From positions 496,001-560,000 of the forward strand of contig NZ_JAMBOD010000001.1 of assembly GCF_023715445.1 (NCBI RefSeq): a stretch of DNA of 64,000 nt, written 5' to 3'. Both the position numbers and the translations under genes were made by a program. The stretch is from Fictibacillus nanhaiensis. GTDB taxonomy: Bacteria; Bacillota; Bacilli; Bacillales; Fictibacillaceae. The notes below the pieces were generated by a model that had not been told where the DNA came from, searched no databases, and was given only the letters and a program-made list of their open reading frames with translations. Shown here piece after piece: positions 42,421 through 52,249 of this stretch. Each line of letters starts with the position of its first letter. Position 1 is the first letter of the stretch.

Positions 42421-43599
42421 TTAATTTTTTCCCCTTTTAATTATTCCTTCACCATGTTTTCTTTCAATTGAAGAGAGAACATCATGCAGCAGTGCTTCTT
42501 TTTCATTTTTTTCAACAGAGAATAAATCAAGCTGATAGGTAGCGTTCTCCTTTTCCATAACCTCTGTTGCAGTAATTCCAAGCAGCCGTACCGGCTCCTT
42601 GTTCCAGTGCTGATTAAAGAGTTTTATTGCATTTTGATAAATCTCTTTCGGCTCTTGAGTAGCATTCGCAAGCATTTTGCTTCTTGTTATCGTTTTTCTG
42701 TCGCTGTATCTTATTGTGATTGCTATCGTCAAAGCCACATATCCTTTCGTTTTCAGACGGCTGGTAACTTTATCAGCAAGTCTTTTAAAAACGGGCTCTG
42801 CTTCACTTGAACTTATAATATCCTCACTGAGTGTTGTAGAACTACCGATGGACCGGTAATCACTTGCAGAGCTGGGGTCTACCGGGCGCGGATCGATCCC
42901 ATTAGCTCTTTCCTTCATTTTTAAGCCATTGATGCCAAAACGCTGCTTAAGCTCATAATCAGCCGCCTCTGCTAAATCTTTAACCGTAATAATTCCATAT
43001 TTATTTAGCTTCTCTTCTGTTTTCTTCCCGATCCCATGCAGTTCTCCTACTTTTAACGGCCATAGTTTTTGAGAAAGATCTCTTTTTCTTAAGACGGTGA
43101 TGCCCATCGGTTTTTTCATATCAGAAGCCATCTTTGCCAAAAATTTATTTGGTCCAATTCCAATCGAACAAGGCAGTTTCAACTCAAGGAGCAGCCTCTT
43201 TTGGATCTCTGCGGCAATCTTCAGCGGTTCTTTACATTCAGTCACATCCATATAACCTTCATCAATGGAAACTGGTTCCACCCATCCTGTATATTCCTGT
43301 AATAGCTGAAACATGCGGACAGAATAAATTTTATAGGTTTCAAAGTCGGGAGGAACTACGATTAAATTTGGACAAAGCTTCCTGGCCTGCCATAAAGGCA
43401 TTGTGGTCTTTACACCTTTTTCTCTCGCTTCATAACTGCACGTTACGATAATGCCTTTCCGCTCTTCCACATTCCCTGCTACAGCTAGAGGTTTTCCTCG
43501 CAGGTCAGGATTTTCAGCCATTTCAACAGACGCATAGAAGCTGTTCATGTCAACGTGGAATATGATTCTTCTTTTAGACACAGGAGATTGAAACAACAT
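42421..43599 (-). CDS. dinB: DNA polymerase IV
   Basis: A 392-aa Y-family polymerase. Catalytic motifs are HVDMNSFYASVEMAE and SIDEGYMDVTE (about residues 15-28 and 113-123). PCSIGIGPNKFLAKMASDMKKPMG and LHGIGKKTEEKLNKYGI are typical. The YQLDLFSVEKNE tail contains a beta-clamp-binding QLDLF. AAAAGGAG precedes ATG 43599. In B. subtilis the equivalent is yqjH. No LexA box was seen upstream. Confidence 0.95.
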   Translation of the reverse strand: MLFQSPVSKRRIIFHVDMNSFYASVEMAENPDLRGKPLAVAGNVEERKGIIVTCSYEAREKGVKTTMPLWQARKLCPNLIVVPPDFETYKIYSVRMFQLLQEYTGWVEPVSIDEGYMDVTECKEPLKIAAEIQKRLLLELKLPCSIGIGPNKFLAKMASDMKKPMGITVLRKRDLSQKLWPLKVGELHGIGKKTEEKLNKYGIITVKDLAEAADYELKQRFGINGLKMKERANGIDPRPVDPSSASDYRSIGSSTTLSEDIISSSEAEPVFKRLADKVTSRLKTKGYVALTIAITIRYSDRKTITRSKMLANATQEPKEIYQNAIKLFNQHWNKEPVRLLGITATEVMEKENATYQLDLFSVEKNEKEALLHDVLSSIERKHGEGIIKRGKN

Positions 43600-43665
43600 G
43601 AAAACTCCTTTTTTCTGAAACTATGTTTATTAGTATATGTTAGCGGACGCGCTTTAAAAACAAAA

Positions 43666-43691
43666 GAAAAAGACAAGGTATCTACCTTGCC
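43666..43691 (-). terminator. Small hairpin at the MarR-family gene 3' end
   Basis: CAAGGTA (43674-43680) pairs with TACCTTG (43683-43689) around two bases; the stop codon region lies in the stem and a T-rich run follows on the minus strand. Confidence 0.6.
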
Positions 43692-44179
43692 TCATGAAGC
43701 CTCTTACCCGTATCTTCAACCCAGTCCACAAATTCTTCACCGTGAAAATGCTTGTTTAAATCTTTATGTAATTGAATAAGATCTTTATAAAATTCTTGTT
43801 TGTTTCCATCTTCAAGCCACTCTTGAAGGAAATTATATATTTGGCAATTAAAGCTTTTAGAGTCCTTATGTTTCTCAATCCCTTTTTCAGTTAAGTAAAC
43901 ATAAGAGATACGGCGGTCGTCGTTCTTTTTCTCTAATTTTACGAGACCTTTGTCTTTTAACCTTTTGATAACTTGCATAACAGTTGAAACATCCCATAAT
44001 CCGTAGTATGCAATCTTAGAGATCGTAATATCCTCTTCAAGAGAAACAATCCATAGAATATGCTGTTCTGCTTGTGTTAATCCGATCGTTTTGGCTGATT
44101 TTTGCCAATCTTCTTCCAAAACTTTATACACTCCACGCATATAATTAATCATCATATGCGTATCCGATAATTGACTCAT
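43682..44179 (-). CDS. MarR-family regulator, Hpr/ScoC-like
   Basis: A 165-aa winged-helix regulator. The pattern EEDWQKSAKTIGLTQAEQHILWIV, then ITISKIAYYGLWDVSTVMQV (recognition helix) and DRRISYVYLTEKG, parallels B. subtilis Hpr (ScoC), a repressor of proteases and sporulation genes. It is shorter than Hpr (about 203 aa), lacking its C-terminal part. It may be a paralogue instead. It is monocistronic. Confidence 0.85.
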   Translation of the reverse strand: MSQLSDTHMMINYMRGVYKVLEEDWQKSAKTIGLTQAEQHILWIVSLEEDITISKIAYYGLWDVSTVMQVIKRLKDKGLVKLEKKNDDRRISYVYLTEKGIEKHKDSKSFNCQIYNFLQEWLEDGNKQEFYKDLIQLHKDLNKHFHGEEFVDWVEDTGKRLHEAR

Positions 44180-44340
44180 CCCATTTCCTCCCCCGAAATA
44201 AGATTTTAAATAATTTCCAATATTTTCTTTTATGCGATAAAAATATCTTACATAAAGCTTAAATAGACTGTCAACTTTAAAACCTCAATTTGTTAATTTT
44301 TATGACAAAAACAGGCAGCATGACCTATATAAAAACAAAA

Positions 44341-44363
44341 ACTTGGCGATTTTTCGCCAAGTT
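44341..44363 (-). terminator. Terminator of the yqjE operon
   Basis: AACTTGGCGA and TCGCCAAGTT with a three-base loop; A-rich 44322-44340 gives the minus-strand T-run. Confidence 0.85.
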
Positions 44364-44372
44364 TCGTCATCC

Positions 44373-45506
44373 CTATTCATTTCCTGAAGCAACGTCAATA
44401 ACTGCAAGCACCATCTCTGCCGTTTTAGTCAGTTCTTCTATTGGCATTCTTTCATTCGTAGTATGAATCTCTTCATATCCAACAGCGAGATTAACCGTTG
44501 GGATGCCATGGCCAGCGATAATATTTGCATCGCTTCCGCCGCCGCTGTGAAGAAGCTTGTGAGGGCGGCCGATTTTCTCTGCTGCTTTTTTGGCAACCTC
44601 AACAACATGATCTCCGTCACTAAATTTAAATCCGGGATACATGACTTCAATTTGCACATCTGCACGTCCACCCATTTCAGCAGCCGCAGATTCATAAGCT
44701 TCTTTCATCTTCTGAGTTTGTGCTTCCATTTTTTCATGAATTAAAGAACGTGCTTCTGCCAAAACGAACACCGTGTCGCAAACGATGTTTGTTTGTTCTC
44801 CGTGTCCTCCGCCATGAAAATGACCAATATTTGCTGTCGTCTCTTCATCAATTCTGCCAAGAGGCATTCGGGAAATCGCTTTAGCAGCAATGGTAATAGC
44901 AGATACACCCTTTTCAGGGGCAACACCAGCATGCGCAGACTTACCAAAGATCTTTGCTCTTACTTTTGCCTGTGTTGGAGCTGCTACAATAATATCGCCG
45001 ACAGGTCCATCACTGTCTAGTGCGAAGCCATATTTTGCTGTGATTTTAGAAGTATCCATTGCCTTGGCGCCAACTAATCCTGATTCTTCTCCGACCGTGA
45101 TGATGAACTGAATATCGCCATGAGAAATATTTTGTTCCTTTAGAACTTTAATCGCTTCAAACATGGCAGCAAGACCTGCTTTATCATCAGCGCCAAGTAT
45201 AGTTGTACCATCTGTTACAACATAGCCATCTTTAATAGAAGGCTTTATTCCATTACCTGGAGTGACTGTATCCATATGGGAAGTAAAATAGATCGTATCT
45301 GCTCCCTCTTTGTTTCCTTTTAGCGTACAGATCAGATTTCCAGCTGCGTGCTCTGTCTTAGATTCTGCATCATCTTCATAAACTTCTAACCCAAGCTCTT
45401 CAAACTTTTTCTTGAGTACAATAGAAATTTCTTTTTCGTATCTTGTTTCAGAATCAATTTGAACGAGCTCCAAAAACTCGTTTAATAAACGGTCCGCGTT
45501 TACCAT
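44373..45506 (-). CDS. yqjE: M20-type peptidase YqjE (PepT-like)
   Basis: A 377-aa zinc exopeptidase. Ligand motifs: FTSHMDTVTPG (His-x-Asp, about residue 75), GADDKAGLAA, VGEESGLVGAK (catalytic Glu-Glu) and LHSGGGSDANI. A lid/dimerisation domain lies between about 185 and 290. It is probably a tri- or dipeptidase. It lies 19 bp behind the carboxyltransferase gene; this yqjE-yqjD-yqjC order is the same as in B. subtilis. Confidence 0.92.
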   Translation of the reverse strand: MVNADRLLNEFLELVQIDSETRYEKEISIVLKKKFEELGLEVYEDDAESKTEHAAGNLICTLKGNKEGADTIYFTSHMDTVTPGNGIKPSIKDGYVVTDGTTILGADDKAGLAAMFEAIKVLKEQNISHGDIQFIITVGEESGLVGAKAMDTSKITAKYGFALDSDGPVGDIIVAAPTQAKVRAKIFGKSAHAGVAPEKGVSAITIAAKAISRMPLGRIDEETTANIGHFHGGGHGEQTNIVCDTVFVLAEARSLIHEKMEAQTQKMKEAYESAAAEMGGRADVQIEVMYPGFKFSDGDHVVEVAKKAAEKIGRPHKLLHSGGGSDANIIAGHGIPTVNLAVGYEEIHTTNERMPIEELTKTAEMVLAVIDVASGNE

Positions 45507-45524
45507 TATGTATTCCCTCGTTTC

Positions 45525-47072
45525 TTATAGTGGTATATTTCCATGCTTTTTGTATGGTCGGTGTTCACTCTTGTTGCGCAGCATGTCCAACGCCTGAATA
45601 CACTTGATTCTTGTTTCTCTCGGATCAATCACATCATCAACCATTCCATTTGCAGCTGCAATGTAAGGATTAGCAAATTTCGTACGGTACTCTTCTATCT
45701 TAGCAGCTCTCGTTTTTTCAGGGTCTTCACTGTTCTCAATTTCTCTTGCGAAGATAATATTAGCAGCTCCTTGAGGCCCCATTACTGCAATTTCCGCGTT
45801 TGGCCACGCGAAAACGAGGTCTGCACCGATTGATTTACTATTAAGTGCAACATATGCTCCGCCATAGGCTTTACGAAGAATAATCGTGATTTTAGGCACG
45901 GTAGCTTCCGAGTACGCATATAAAATTTTAGCTCCGTGCCGGATAATCCCACCGTGTTCTTGTTTAACGCCAGGGAAAAATCCAGTTACATCTTCAAATG
46001 TGATAATAGGAATGTTAAATGAATCACATAGCCGTATAAAACGGGATGCTTTATCAGATGAATCAATATCAAGTCCTCCAGCCATGACTTTTGGCTGATT
46101 ACATACTAATCCTATCACTTCACCCTTGATTCTTGCAAAACCTACAACAATATTTCTTGCAAATTGGGCGTGTACTTCCATAAATGAGCCTTTATCGACT
46201 ACTTCGTTAATTACCGTTCGAACATCATACGGTCTCGTTGAATCAAACGGAATGATCTCCGTTAATTCCGGACGGTCATCCTGTTCATCACCCCAAGGTA
46301 AAACAGGTGTTTTCTCTTTATTATTCTGCGGAAGATATGAAATTAATCTTCTAACATCTTCTAGCACTTCAGCTTCAGAAGGTGCAGTAAAATGGGCATT
46401 ACCGCTTTTAGATCCGTGTACTTCTGCACCGCCTAAATCTTCAGATGAAATTTTCTCACCTGTCACGGTCTCAATTACTTTTGGTCCTGTGATAAACATC
46501 TGACTCGTCTTTTCCACCATAAAAACAAAATCGGTAATAGCAGGGGAATAGACTGCCCCTCCGGCACAAGGCCCCATAATAACTGAAATTTGTGGAATTA
46601 CACCTGAATAGATGCTGTTTCTGTAAAAGATGTGTCCGTACCCATCGAGTGACATAACACCTTCCTGGATACGTGCTCCTCCTGAATCATTCAGACCGAT
46701 AAAAGGAGTGCCGTTCTTAGCTGCAAGATCCATGACGGCAGCAATTTTTTTGGCGTGCATCTCACCTAGCGCACCGCCAAACACTGTGAAATCCTGTGCA
46801 AATAAGTAAACAGGACGGCCATGAATTTTTCCATAGCCTGTCACAACTCCTTCTCCAGGTGCTTTCATCCCAGAAAGCCCGAAGTCATGAGTGCGGTGTT
46901 CCATAAAAGGATTCAGTTCAACAAACGTTCCTTCATCCAATAATAGATCAATACGTTCTCGTGCAGTCAGCTTTCCACGATCATGCTGCTTATCAATGCG
47001 GTCATCTCCGCCGCCTAATTCAATCTCTGTCTTTTTTTCGTAGAGTTCGTTAATTTTTTCATAGATGTCCAT
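45525..47072 (-). CDS. yqjD: Acyl-CoA (propionyl/methylmalonyl-CoA) carboxyltransferase subunit
   Basis: A 515-aa carboxyltransferase (MmdA/PccB type). GARIQEGVMSLDGYGHIFYRN (N-domain oxyanion) and PKITIILRKAYGGAYVALNSK (C-domain) are typical, with a KQHDRGKLTARERIDLLLDEG start. It either fixes CO2 onto propionyl-CoA with a biotin carboxylase encoded elsewhere, or decarboxylates methylmalonyl-CoA. Being directly behind the mutase/epimerase genes, it links propionyl-CoA and methylmalonyl-CoA. No biotin carboxylase or biotin carrier gene is in the window. Confidence 0.92.
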   Translation of the reverse strand: MDIYEKINELYEKKTEIELGGGDDRIDKQHDRGKLTARERIDLLLDEGTFVELNPFMEHRTHDFGLSGMKAPGEGVVTGYGKIHGRPVYLFAQDFTVFGGALGEMHAKKIAAVMDLAAKNGTPFIGLNDSGGARIQEGVMSLDGYGHIFYRNSIYSGVIPQISVIMGPCAGGAVYSPAITDFVFMVEKTSQMFITGPKVIETVTGEKISSEDLGGAEVHGSKSGNAHFTAPSEAEVLEDVRRLISYLPQNNKEKTPVLPWGDEQDDRPELTEIIPFDSTRPYDVRTVINEVVDKGSFMEVHAQFARNIVVGFARIKGEVIGLVCNQPKVMAGGLDIDSSDKASRFIRLCDSFNIPIITFEDVTGFFPGVKQEHGGIIRHGAKILYAYSEATVPKITIILRKAYGGAYVALNSKSIGADLVFAWPNAEIAVMGPQGAANIIFAREIENSEDPEKTRAAKIEEYRTKFANPYIAAANGMVDDVIDPRETRIKCIQALDMLRNKSEHRPYKKHGNIPL

Positions 47073-47074
47073 TT

Positions 47075-47920
47075 TTAAGCTTCCTCCTTTTTACTCTTCT
47101 CACAAAGTTCAAACAGCACTTTATGGGTAGATGAAGGATGCATAAATGCAACTTGAGCACCGCCTGCACCGATCACAGGTGTTTCTTGAATCATTTTAAT
47201 GCCGCCGGCTTTTAATTCGTTGATCCGTTCTTGAATATTTGTAACGCCTAAAGCAACATGGTGGACGCCATGACCCCGCTTCTCAATGAATTGAGCGATC
47301 GGACTGTCTACTGACATAGCTTCTAGCAACTCGAGCCTTGTATCCCCAATTTTTAGAAAAGCAACTTTTACTTTTTGCGAAGGAACTTCCTCGATTGCTT
47401 CAAGAGTCAATCCCAGCTGGTTCACGTAAAATGGCAATGATTCATCAAGTGATGATACAGCGATACCGATATGATCGATTCTTTCGGGTGGAGTTGCTTT
47501 CGATGTTGCTGAAGAGATCCCATCGCGTTCATAAACTGCTTTCTCAATAAATTTAGCCGTTTCGATCGTCGGCGTTCCCGGTGTGAATACTTTTTTTATT
47601 CCCTTTGACTCTAAGAAAGGGATGTCTTCCCATGGAATCACTCCACCCCCAACGACAATAATATCTTCTGCGCCTCTTTCCAGAAGCAGCCGCATGACTT
47701 CTGGGAAAAGCTCATTATGAGCACCTGAAAGACAGGATAAGCCAATCGCATCTACATCTTCCTGAACAGCAGCAGCTGCAATCTGTTCGGGTGTCTGCCT
47801 TAATCCTGTATAGATGACCTCCATGCCATAATCTCTTAAAGCTTGAGAAATTACGAGTGCTCCCCGGTCATGACCATCAAGTCCTGGCTTAGCAATTAAA
47901 ACACGAATTGTTTTTTTCAT
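47075..47920 (-). CDS. Fused B12-binding mutase subunit and methylmalonyl-CoA epimerase
   Basis: A 281-aa two-domain protein. Residues 1-135 are a cobalamin-binding domain with Asp-x-His-x-x-Gly in [11 protein letters not shown] (Asp15, His17, Gly20), [15 protein letters not shown] and [11 protein letters not shown]. Residues about 147-276 are a VOC epimerase ([39 protein letters not shown]). The first half completes the mutase encoded just upstream, while the second interconverts R- and S-methylmalonyl-CoA. In B. subtilis YqjC is the epimerase alone. Confidence 0.93.
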   Translation of the reverse strand: MKKTIRVLIAKPGLDGHDRGALVISQALRDYGMEVIYTGLRQTPEQIAAAAVQEDVDAIGLSCLSGAHNELFPEVMRLLLERGAEDIIVVGGGVIPWEDIPFLESKGIKKVFTPGTPTIETAKFIEKAVYERDGISSATSKATPPERIDHIGIAVSSLDESLPFYVNQLGLTLEAIEEVPSQKVKVAFLKIGDTRLELLEAMSVDSPIAQFIEKRGHGVHHVALGVTNIQERINELKAGGIKMIQETPVIGAGGAQVAFMHPSSTHKVLFELCEKSKKEEA

Positions 47921-47942
47921 CTCTCTCCACTCCTCCTATTTC

Positions 47943-49583
47943 TTAGACGCCGGTGTATTCTCCAAATTCTTCACGAAGCACACCACATATTTCTCCCACT
48001 GTACAATAGGATTTCACACATTCTAAAATGACAGGCATTAAATTTCCCGGTCCTTTGGCTGCCGATCTAAGCATTTCTAACTGAGCGCTCACTCGGTTTT
48101 GATCTCTATCAGACTTTAACAATTTCAGTTTCTCTTTCTGTTTTTCTCCCAGCTCTGGATCAACTCTTAAAAGTTCAGGCTGCGGTTCATTATCCATTGT
48201 AAATTTGTTCATACCAACGATAATTTCCTGACCGCTTTCGATTCTCTTTTGGGTTTCATAAGAAGTATGGTGAATTTCACGCTGCATATATCCTTGTTCA
48301 ACAGCCGAAACTGCTCCGCCCATCTGCTTTATTTTCTCAATGTATTCGTTCGCTTTTCTCTCAAGCTCATCCGTAAGGTTTTCTACGTAATAAGAACCTG
48401 CAAGAGGGTCTACCGTATCCGCTACACCTGTTTCGTGAGCCAGAATCTGCTGGGTACGTAGAGCTATTCTTGCAGAATCTTCTGTTGGAAGCGCAAGTGC
48501 TTCATCTCTTGAGTTCGTATGGAGGCTTTGTGTTCCTCCCAGAACCGCAGACAATGCCTGTGTTGTAACTCTGACAATATTATTATCCGGCTGCTGTGCA
48601 GTAAGCGTTGATCCGCCTGTTTGTGTATGAAAACGAAGCTGCCAGGATTTTGGATTGACGGCACCATAATGTTCTTTCATTAATTTAGCCCACATTCTTC
48701 TTGCTGCTCTGAACTTAGCAACCTCTTCAAAGAATTGGTTATGAGCATTAAAGAAGAATGCTAATCGGGGTGCAAAATCATCGATGTTCAAACCTGCTTC
48801 AATTGCTGCATCCACATATGCCAGTCCATTAGCGATTGTAAAAGCCAGTTCCTGAGCCGCATTGGCTCCTGCTTCTCTAATATGATAGCCAGATATACTA
48901 ATGGTGTTCCATTTTGGTACATGTGACTGACAATAGGCAAAAATGTCAGTAATTAAGCGCATGGATGGCTTTGGCGGAAAGATATATGTGCCGCGGGCGA
49001 TGTATTCTTTCAAAATATCATTTTGAATCGTACCAGAAAGCTTTTCTGCTCCTATTCCCTGCTTTTCAGCAACTGCAATATACATGGCCAGAAGTACGGA
49101 AGCAGGTGCATTGATTGTCATTGATGTACTGACTTTATCGAGCGGGATATCCTTTAAAAGAGCTTCCATGTCTTCTAATGAATCTATAGCGACTCCAACT
49201 TTCCCAACTTCCCCCCGGGCCATAGGATGATCCGAGTCATATCCGATCTGTGTCGGAAGATCAAAAGCAACAGAGAGACCGGTTTGACCTTGCTCTAATA
49301 AATAGCGAAAACGTTTATTCGTCTCTTCTGCAGAACCAAAGCCTGCATATTGTCTCATCGTCCAGAACCTGGCTCTATACATCGTAGGCTGAGAACCCCT
49401 TGTGTATGGATATTCTCCCGGAAGTCCTAAAGATTCAAAAGGGTAGTTTTCTTGCTCGGCACCATAAAGGCGCTGAATTTCAATATCCGAAGATGTATGA
49501 AACCGTTCTTTTCGTTCAGGAAATCTATTCATTGACTGCTCTGTTTTTTCTTCCCAGTTCTTTAATCGCTGTTGTTTATCCAT
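47943..49583 (-). CDS. Methylmalonyl-CoA mutase, large (catalytic) subunit
   Basis: Isomerises methylmalonyl-CoA and succinyl-CoA with adenosylcobalamin. 546 aa, the TIM-barrel domain only; the B12 domain is in the next gene. Specificity residues Tyr79 (MRQYAGF) and Arg197 ([10 protein letters not shown]) are those of true methylmalonyl-CoA mutases and are 118 residues apart as usual; isobutyryl-CoA mutases have Phe and Gln. The start is ATG 49583 after AGGAGG; the in-frame TTG at 49604 is upstream of that site. A CRE-like site lies at 49638. Confidence 0.95.
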   Translation of the reverse strand: MDKQQRLKNWEEKTEQSMNRFPERKERFHTSSDIEIQRLYGAEQENYPFESLGLPGEYPYTRGSQPTMYRARFWTMRQYAGFGSAEETNKRFRYLLEQGQTGLSVAFDLPTQIGYDSDHPMARGEVGKVGVAIDSLEDMEALLKDIPLDKVSTSMTINAPASVLLAMYIAVAEKQGIGAEKLSGTIQNDILKEYIARGTYIFPPKPSMRLITDIFAYCQSHVPKWNTISISGYHIREAGANAAQELAFTIANGLAYVDAAIEAGLNIDDFAPRLAFFFNAHNQFFEEVAKFRAARRMWAKLMKEHYGAVNPKSWQLRFHTQTGGSTLTAQQPDNNIVRVTTQALSAVLGGTQSLHTNSRDEALALPTEDSARIALRTQQILAHETGVADTVDPLAGSYYVENLTDELERKANEYIEKIKQMGGAVSAVEQGYMQREIHHTSYETQKRIESGQEIIVGMNKFTMDNEPQPELLRVDPELGEKQKEKLKLLKSDRDQNRVSAQLEMLRSAAKGPGNLMPVILECVKSYCTVGEICGVLREEFGEYTGV

Positions 49584-49637
49584 TAGAGGCCTCCTGTTTA
49601 ACAAAGAAAAATATTCTCAACATAACATCTTTCGTTT

Positions 49638-49651
49638 TGAAAGCGCTTTTT
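49638..49651. promoter_or_regulatory. CRE-like site upstream of the mutase operon
   Basis: TGAAAGCGCTTTTT matches the core of TGNAANCGNTNNCA but not its last two bases. The AAAGCGCTTT core is a perfect palindrome. It is 55-70 bp from the mutase start. Confidence 0.5.
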
Positions 49652-49770
49652 CCTGCTTGTATCCACAAATTTTCGACGAAAATTGCAAGGCGCTGCTTAA
49701 TGGAATTCTTGTTTATGCCGAATAAACACGTTACAATTAAAGAGGAAAAGCTATAGGAGGGGAATTTGCT

Positions 49771-49863
49771 GTGTCTCAAAAAATGATGAAAACGATTGTA
49801 TATATTATGATTATTTCTCTTGTATTAAGCAGTCTGTTAACTGGAGTTGCATTATTTTTATAA
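49771..49863 (+). CDS. prli42: Prli42, stressosome membrane miniprotein
   Basis: A 30-aa protein: VSQKMMKTIVYIMIISLVLS then SLLTGVALFL. It has a short basic head and one membrane helix ending L-x-G-x-x-x-F, the pattern of Prli42 miniproteins that anchor the stressosome (RsbR/S/T) to the membrane in Listeria and relatives. The start is GTG 49771 after TAGGAGGGG, and a strong terminator follows 20 bp after the stop. The assignment is by pattern, since so short a protein is hard to prove. Confidence 0.75.
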   Translation: MSQKMMKTIVYIMIISLVLSSLLTGVALFL

Positions 49864-49880
49864 TTAAAGAATTTAAACGA

Positions 49881-49915
49881 AAACCCCAGTCTTCCGGTCG
49901 ACTGGGGTTTTTCAT
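49881..49915. terminator. Bidirectional terminator between prli42 and the L,D-transpeptidase
   Basis: AAACCCCAGTC and GACTGGGGTTT with an eight-base loop, T-run to 49912. Confidence 0.9.
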
Positions 49916-50412
49916 TATTCACCTTCTGCTGCATATTCCTGAAAACTTTTTTGTGTTCTAACTACTTTTATCTTAGTTCCTATCCTAATCTTGTTATATA
50001 ACTTCTGAACATCTTTTTCATACATTCTGATACAGCCTGCTGTCACAAATCTTCCGATAGCTGAAGGATTGTTGTTTCCATGAATTCCAAATGTACGTCC
50101 ATCTGTGTTATTAGCATCAAATCCAATCCAGCGTGTCCCGAGCGGGTTTGATTTATCTCCACCTGGGATGTCCTTTTTTCGATAATAAGGATCCACTGCT
50201 TTTACAGTTATTGTGAATTCTCCTTCAGGGGTTAAATCATTCGATTTGCCAGTGGCTACTTTATAGACTTCTGAAATTTTTCCTTCTTCAATATATGCCA
50301 ATTTGTTATTTGCTTTGTTAACGATAATGTATGGATCTCCAAGCTCTTCGGCATTTCCTAACGGCCACATAGGTGATAAAAGCAGAAGAAAAACAACTTT
50401 GATGTTTATCAT
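49915..50412 (-). CDS. Secreted L,D-transpeptidase (YkuD family)
   Basis: A 165-aa protein with an N-terminal signal segment (about residues 1-22, ending LGNA). YkuD domain residues: FGIHGNNNPSAIGRFV with the catalytic His and TAGCIRMYEKDV with the nucleophile Cys. The usual Ser-His/Lys before Gly-Cys is Thr-Ala here. It lacks the LysM of B. subtilis YkuD. It likely cross-links peptidoglycan, perhaps in spores. ATG 50412 is set 5-6 nt after AGGGTGA. Confidence 0.9.
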   Translation of the reverse strand: MINIKVVFLLLLSPMWPLGNAEELGDPYIIVNKANNKLAYIEEGKISEVYKVATGKSNDLTPEGEFTITVKAVDPYYRKKDIPGGDKSNPLGTRWIGFDANNTDGRTFGIHGNNNPSAIGRFVTAGCIRMYEKDVQKLYNKIRIGTKIKVVRTQKSFQEYAAEGE

Positions 50413-50450
50413 GGCATTCACCCTGTTCTTTTTTCTTAGTATTTGATATT

Positions 50451-51425
50451 TCAGGGTGACTCATAAGCTGAATCGTCATGTTTTTTAAATTTCTTTTTTA
50501 TAAGCAGATAATCCTCAATATCTTGAAGAAGCTGATACAATTTAGATCGTGTCTCAAATTCCTGTCTGTCTTTCGGCAGGTGCATTTCCCGGAATTCCTG
50601 TCTCATTTTTTGAAGTTCATCTAAAAATAGTGCTGCCGTATTTCCCGGGTGCACTGCTGCTCCTAAACGCCCGAAAAATTCGCCTAATTTTTCTCCTTGA
50701 ATATATGATTTATCAATAGATGAAATGATCGGAAGCATCCGCTGAATGATCTCAAACTGTTTTTCTCTCATTTTAAAATAATGATAATACTGATTTTCAT
50801 AACGCAAGAAATGATTTTCAACATCTCGAAACGCAAGACTTTTGGCTTTCGCGATTAATTCAGCACATTCCGTTATTTCCCTTCCATCCCATTCATGACG
50901 GTTATGCGCAAGGTAAAGATGGAACTCATAAAATATTTTTTTATATTTGTTCTCCATTTCTTTTTGCATGTTTAACAATGTCTTCTCCATTGAAGGCATA
51001 TACAAATTCATGATTAGACCCATGCCGATTCCGATCACAATTATACTTACTTCATTCAAAACAATCGACCATGAAAGTTTTTGAAGCATATAAAAATGCA
51101 GAATGATAACAGAGGATGTGATAATTCCTTCTTTAAGATTAAATGCGACCAATGTCGGAATAAATAAGAGCAGTAATAATGTTAGTGCATAAAATTGATG
51201 TCCGATCAGCGTGAAAAATACAGCAGCAAAAACAATACCGAGGAGGCATGCGGCAAACCGCTCCCATGAACTAATGACTGAGCGTTTTTTCGTAACCTTA
51301 ATACATAGAATAGTTAATATACCGGCTGATGTATAAAAGTCGAGCTTTAGCCATTCCGCAATCGCAATAGCAAGACCAGCACCAATGGCTGTTTTCAACG
51401 TCCGATATCCAATCGTAAATTTCAT
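50451..51425 (-). CDS. yqjA: Aromatic acid exporter-family protein YqjA
   Basis: A 324-aa inner-membrane protein. The N-terminal ~140 residues contain about four to six helices (TAIGAGLAIAIAEWL, AACLLGIVFAAVFFTLIG, VSIIVIGIGMGLIMNLYMP). The remainder is a soluble, helical, coiled-coil-rich domain (ArAE C-terminal). The substrate is unproven. It is 38 bp upstream of the transpeptidase on the same strand; the two might share a transcript. Confidence 0.88.
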   Translation of the reverse strand: MKFTIGYRTLKTAIGAGLAIAIAEWLKLDFYTSAGILTILCIKVTKKRSVISSWERFAACLLGIVFAAVFFTLIGHQFYALTLLLLLFIPTLVAFNLKEGIITSSVIILHFYMLQKLSWSIVLNEVSIIVIGIGMGLIMNLYMPSMEKTLLNMQKEMENKYKKIFYEFHLYLAHNRHEWDGREITECAELIAKAKSLAFRDVENHFLRYENQYYHYFKMREKQFEIIQRMLPIISSIDKSYIQGEKLGEFFGRLGAAVHPGNTAALFLDELQKMRQEFREMHLPKDRQEFETRSKLYQLLQDIEDYLLIKKKFKKHDDSAYESP

Positions 51426-51499
51426 GACTTGACGCCTTCTTTCTGAGTACTTTCTTCATCTTTTCCCATATTCAATAACTTTAATTACCCTTTAAGAAC

Positions 51500-51530
51500 C
51501 AAAAAAAGGACCTCGCATGAAGTCCTTGTT
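51500..51530 (-). terminator. Terminator of artPQM
   Basis: AAGGAC (51507-51512) and GTCCTT (51522-51527) with an A-run before, giving a minus-strand T-run. Confidence 0.75.
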
Positions 51531-51535
51531 GTTCA

Positions 51536-52249
51536 TTATAGCACTTTTTCTAAGAAAACTTGTGCTCTCTCTGTTTTCGGATTCTCAAAAAACACAGCTG
51601 GCTTTTCATCTTCTACCAATCTTCCATCATCCATAAAAAGTATACGGTCTGCTACTTCTTTTGCAAAACCCATCTCATGCGTAACGATAACCATAGTCAT
51701 TCCTGTCTTAACCAGGTTCTTCATAACTTGAAGCACTTCTTTTACCATCTCTGGATCAAGTGCTGAAGTCGGTTCGTCAAACAGCATAATTTCCGGTTTC
51801 ATAGCAAGTGCCCTTGCAATGGCTACACGCTGTTTTTGTCCGCCGGAGAGTCTTGATGGATAGGCATCCGCCTTGTCTGCAAGTCCTACTGCATTTAGTA
51901 ATTCAAGAGCCTCTTTTTCAGCTTCTTTTTTCTTTATTTTCAGTACTTGCTGCGGAGCAAATGTAATGTTTTCTAAAACCGTTAAATGAGGAAATAGATT
52001 AAAGTGCTGAAATACCATTCCGACCTTTTTGCGCAGGTGGTTTTCTAGCTGTCCGGTCTCTTTGCCATCTAATTTGATTGAACCCCCATTATGAGTTTCA
52101 AGCAGATTTAAACAGCGGAGGAACGTTGATTTTCCAGACCCTGATGGCCCGATTACAGCGATGACTTCACCTTTGTTGATTTTTGTTGTGATGCCTTTTA
52201 ATACTTCGTTGCTTCCAAAGCTTTTTTTTAATCCAGTAACATCAATCAC
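51536..52249 (-). CDS. artM: Polar amino acid ABC transporter, ATP-binding protein
   Basis: A 237-aa ATPase. Walker [10 protein letters not shown] (residues about 34-42), Q-loop [10 protein letters not shown], signature [15 protein letters not shown], Walker [15 protein letters not shown] and the H-loop VTHEM. It is last of artP-artQ-artM and overlaps artQ by 8 bp. It corresponds to B. subtilis YqiZ; arginine specificity is inferred from that synteny and from the ARG-like box upstream. Confidence 0.92.
   Translation of the reverse strand: MIDVTGLKKSFGSNEVLKGITTKINKGEVIAVIGPSGSGKSTFLRCLNLLETHNGGSIKLDGKETGQLENHLRKKVGMVFQHFNLFPHLTVLENITFAPQQVLKIKKKEAEKEALELLNAVGLADKADAYPSRLSGGQKQRVAIARALAMKPEIMLFDEPTSALDPEMVKEVLQVMKNLVKTGMTMVIVTHEMGFAKEVADRILFMDDGRLVEDEKPAVFFENPKTERAQVFLEKVL

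Noticed and set aside
34357-43599. Two Y-family polymerases as evidence for a plasmid- or phage-borne UvrX
   Set aside because: YqjW and YqjH homologues are both chromosomal in B. subtilis and the neighbours are syntenic.
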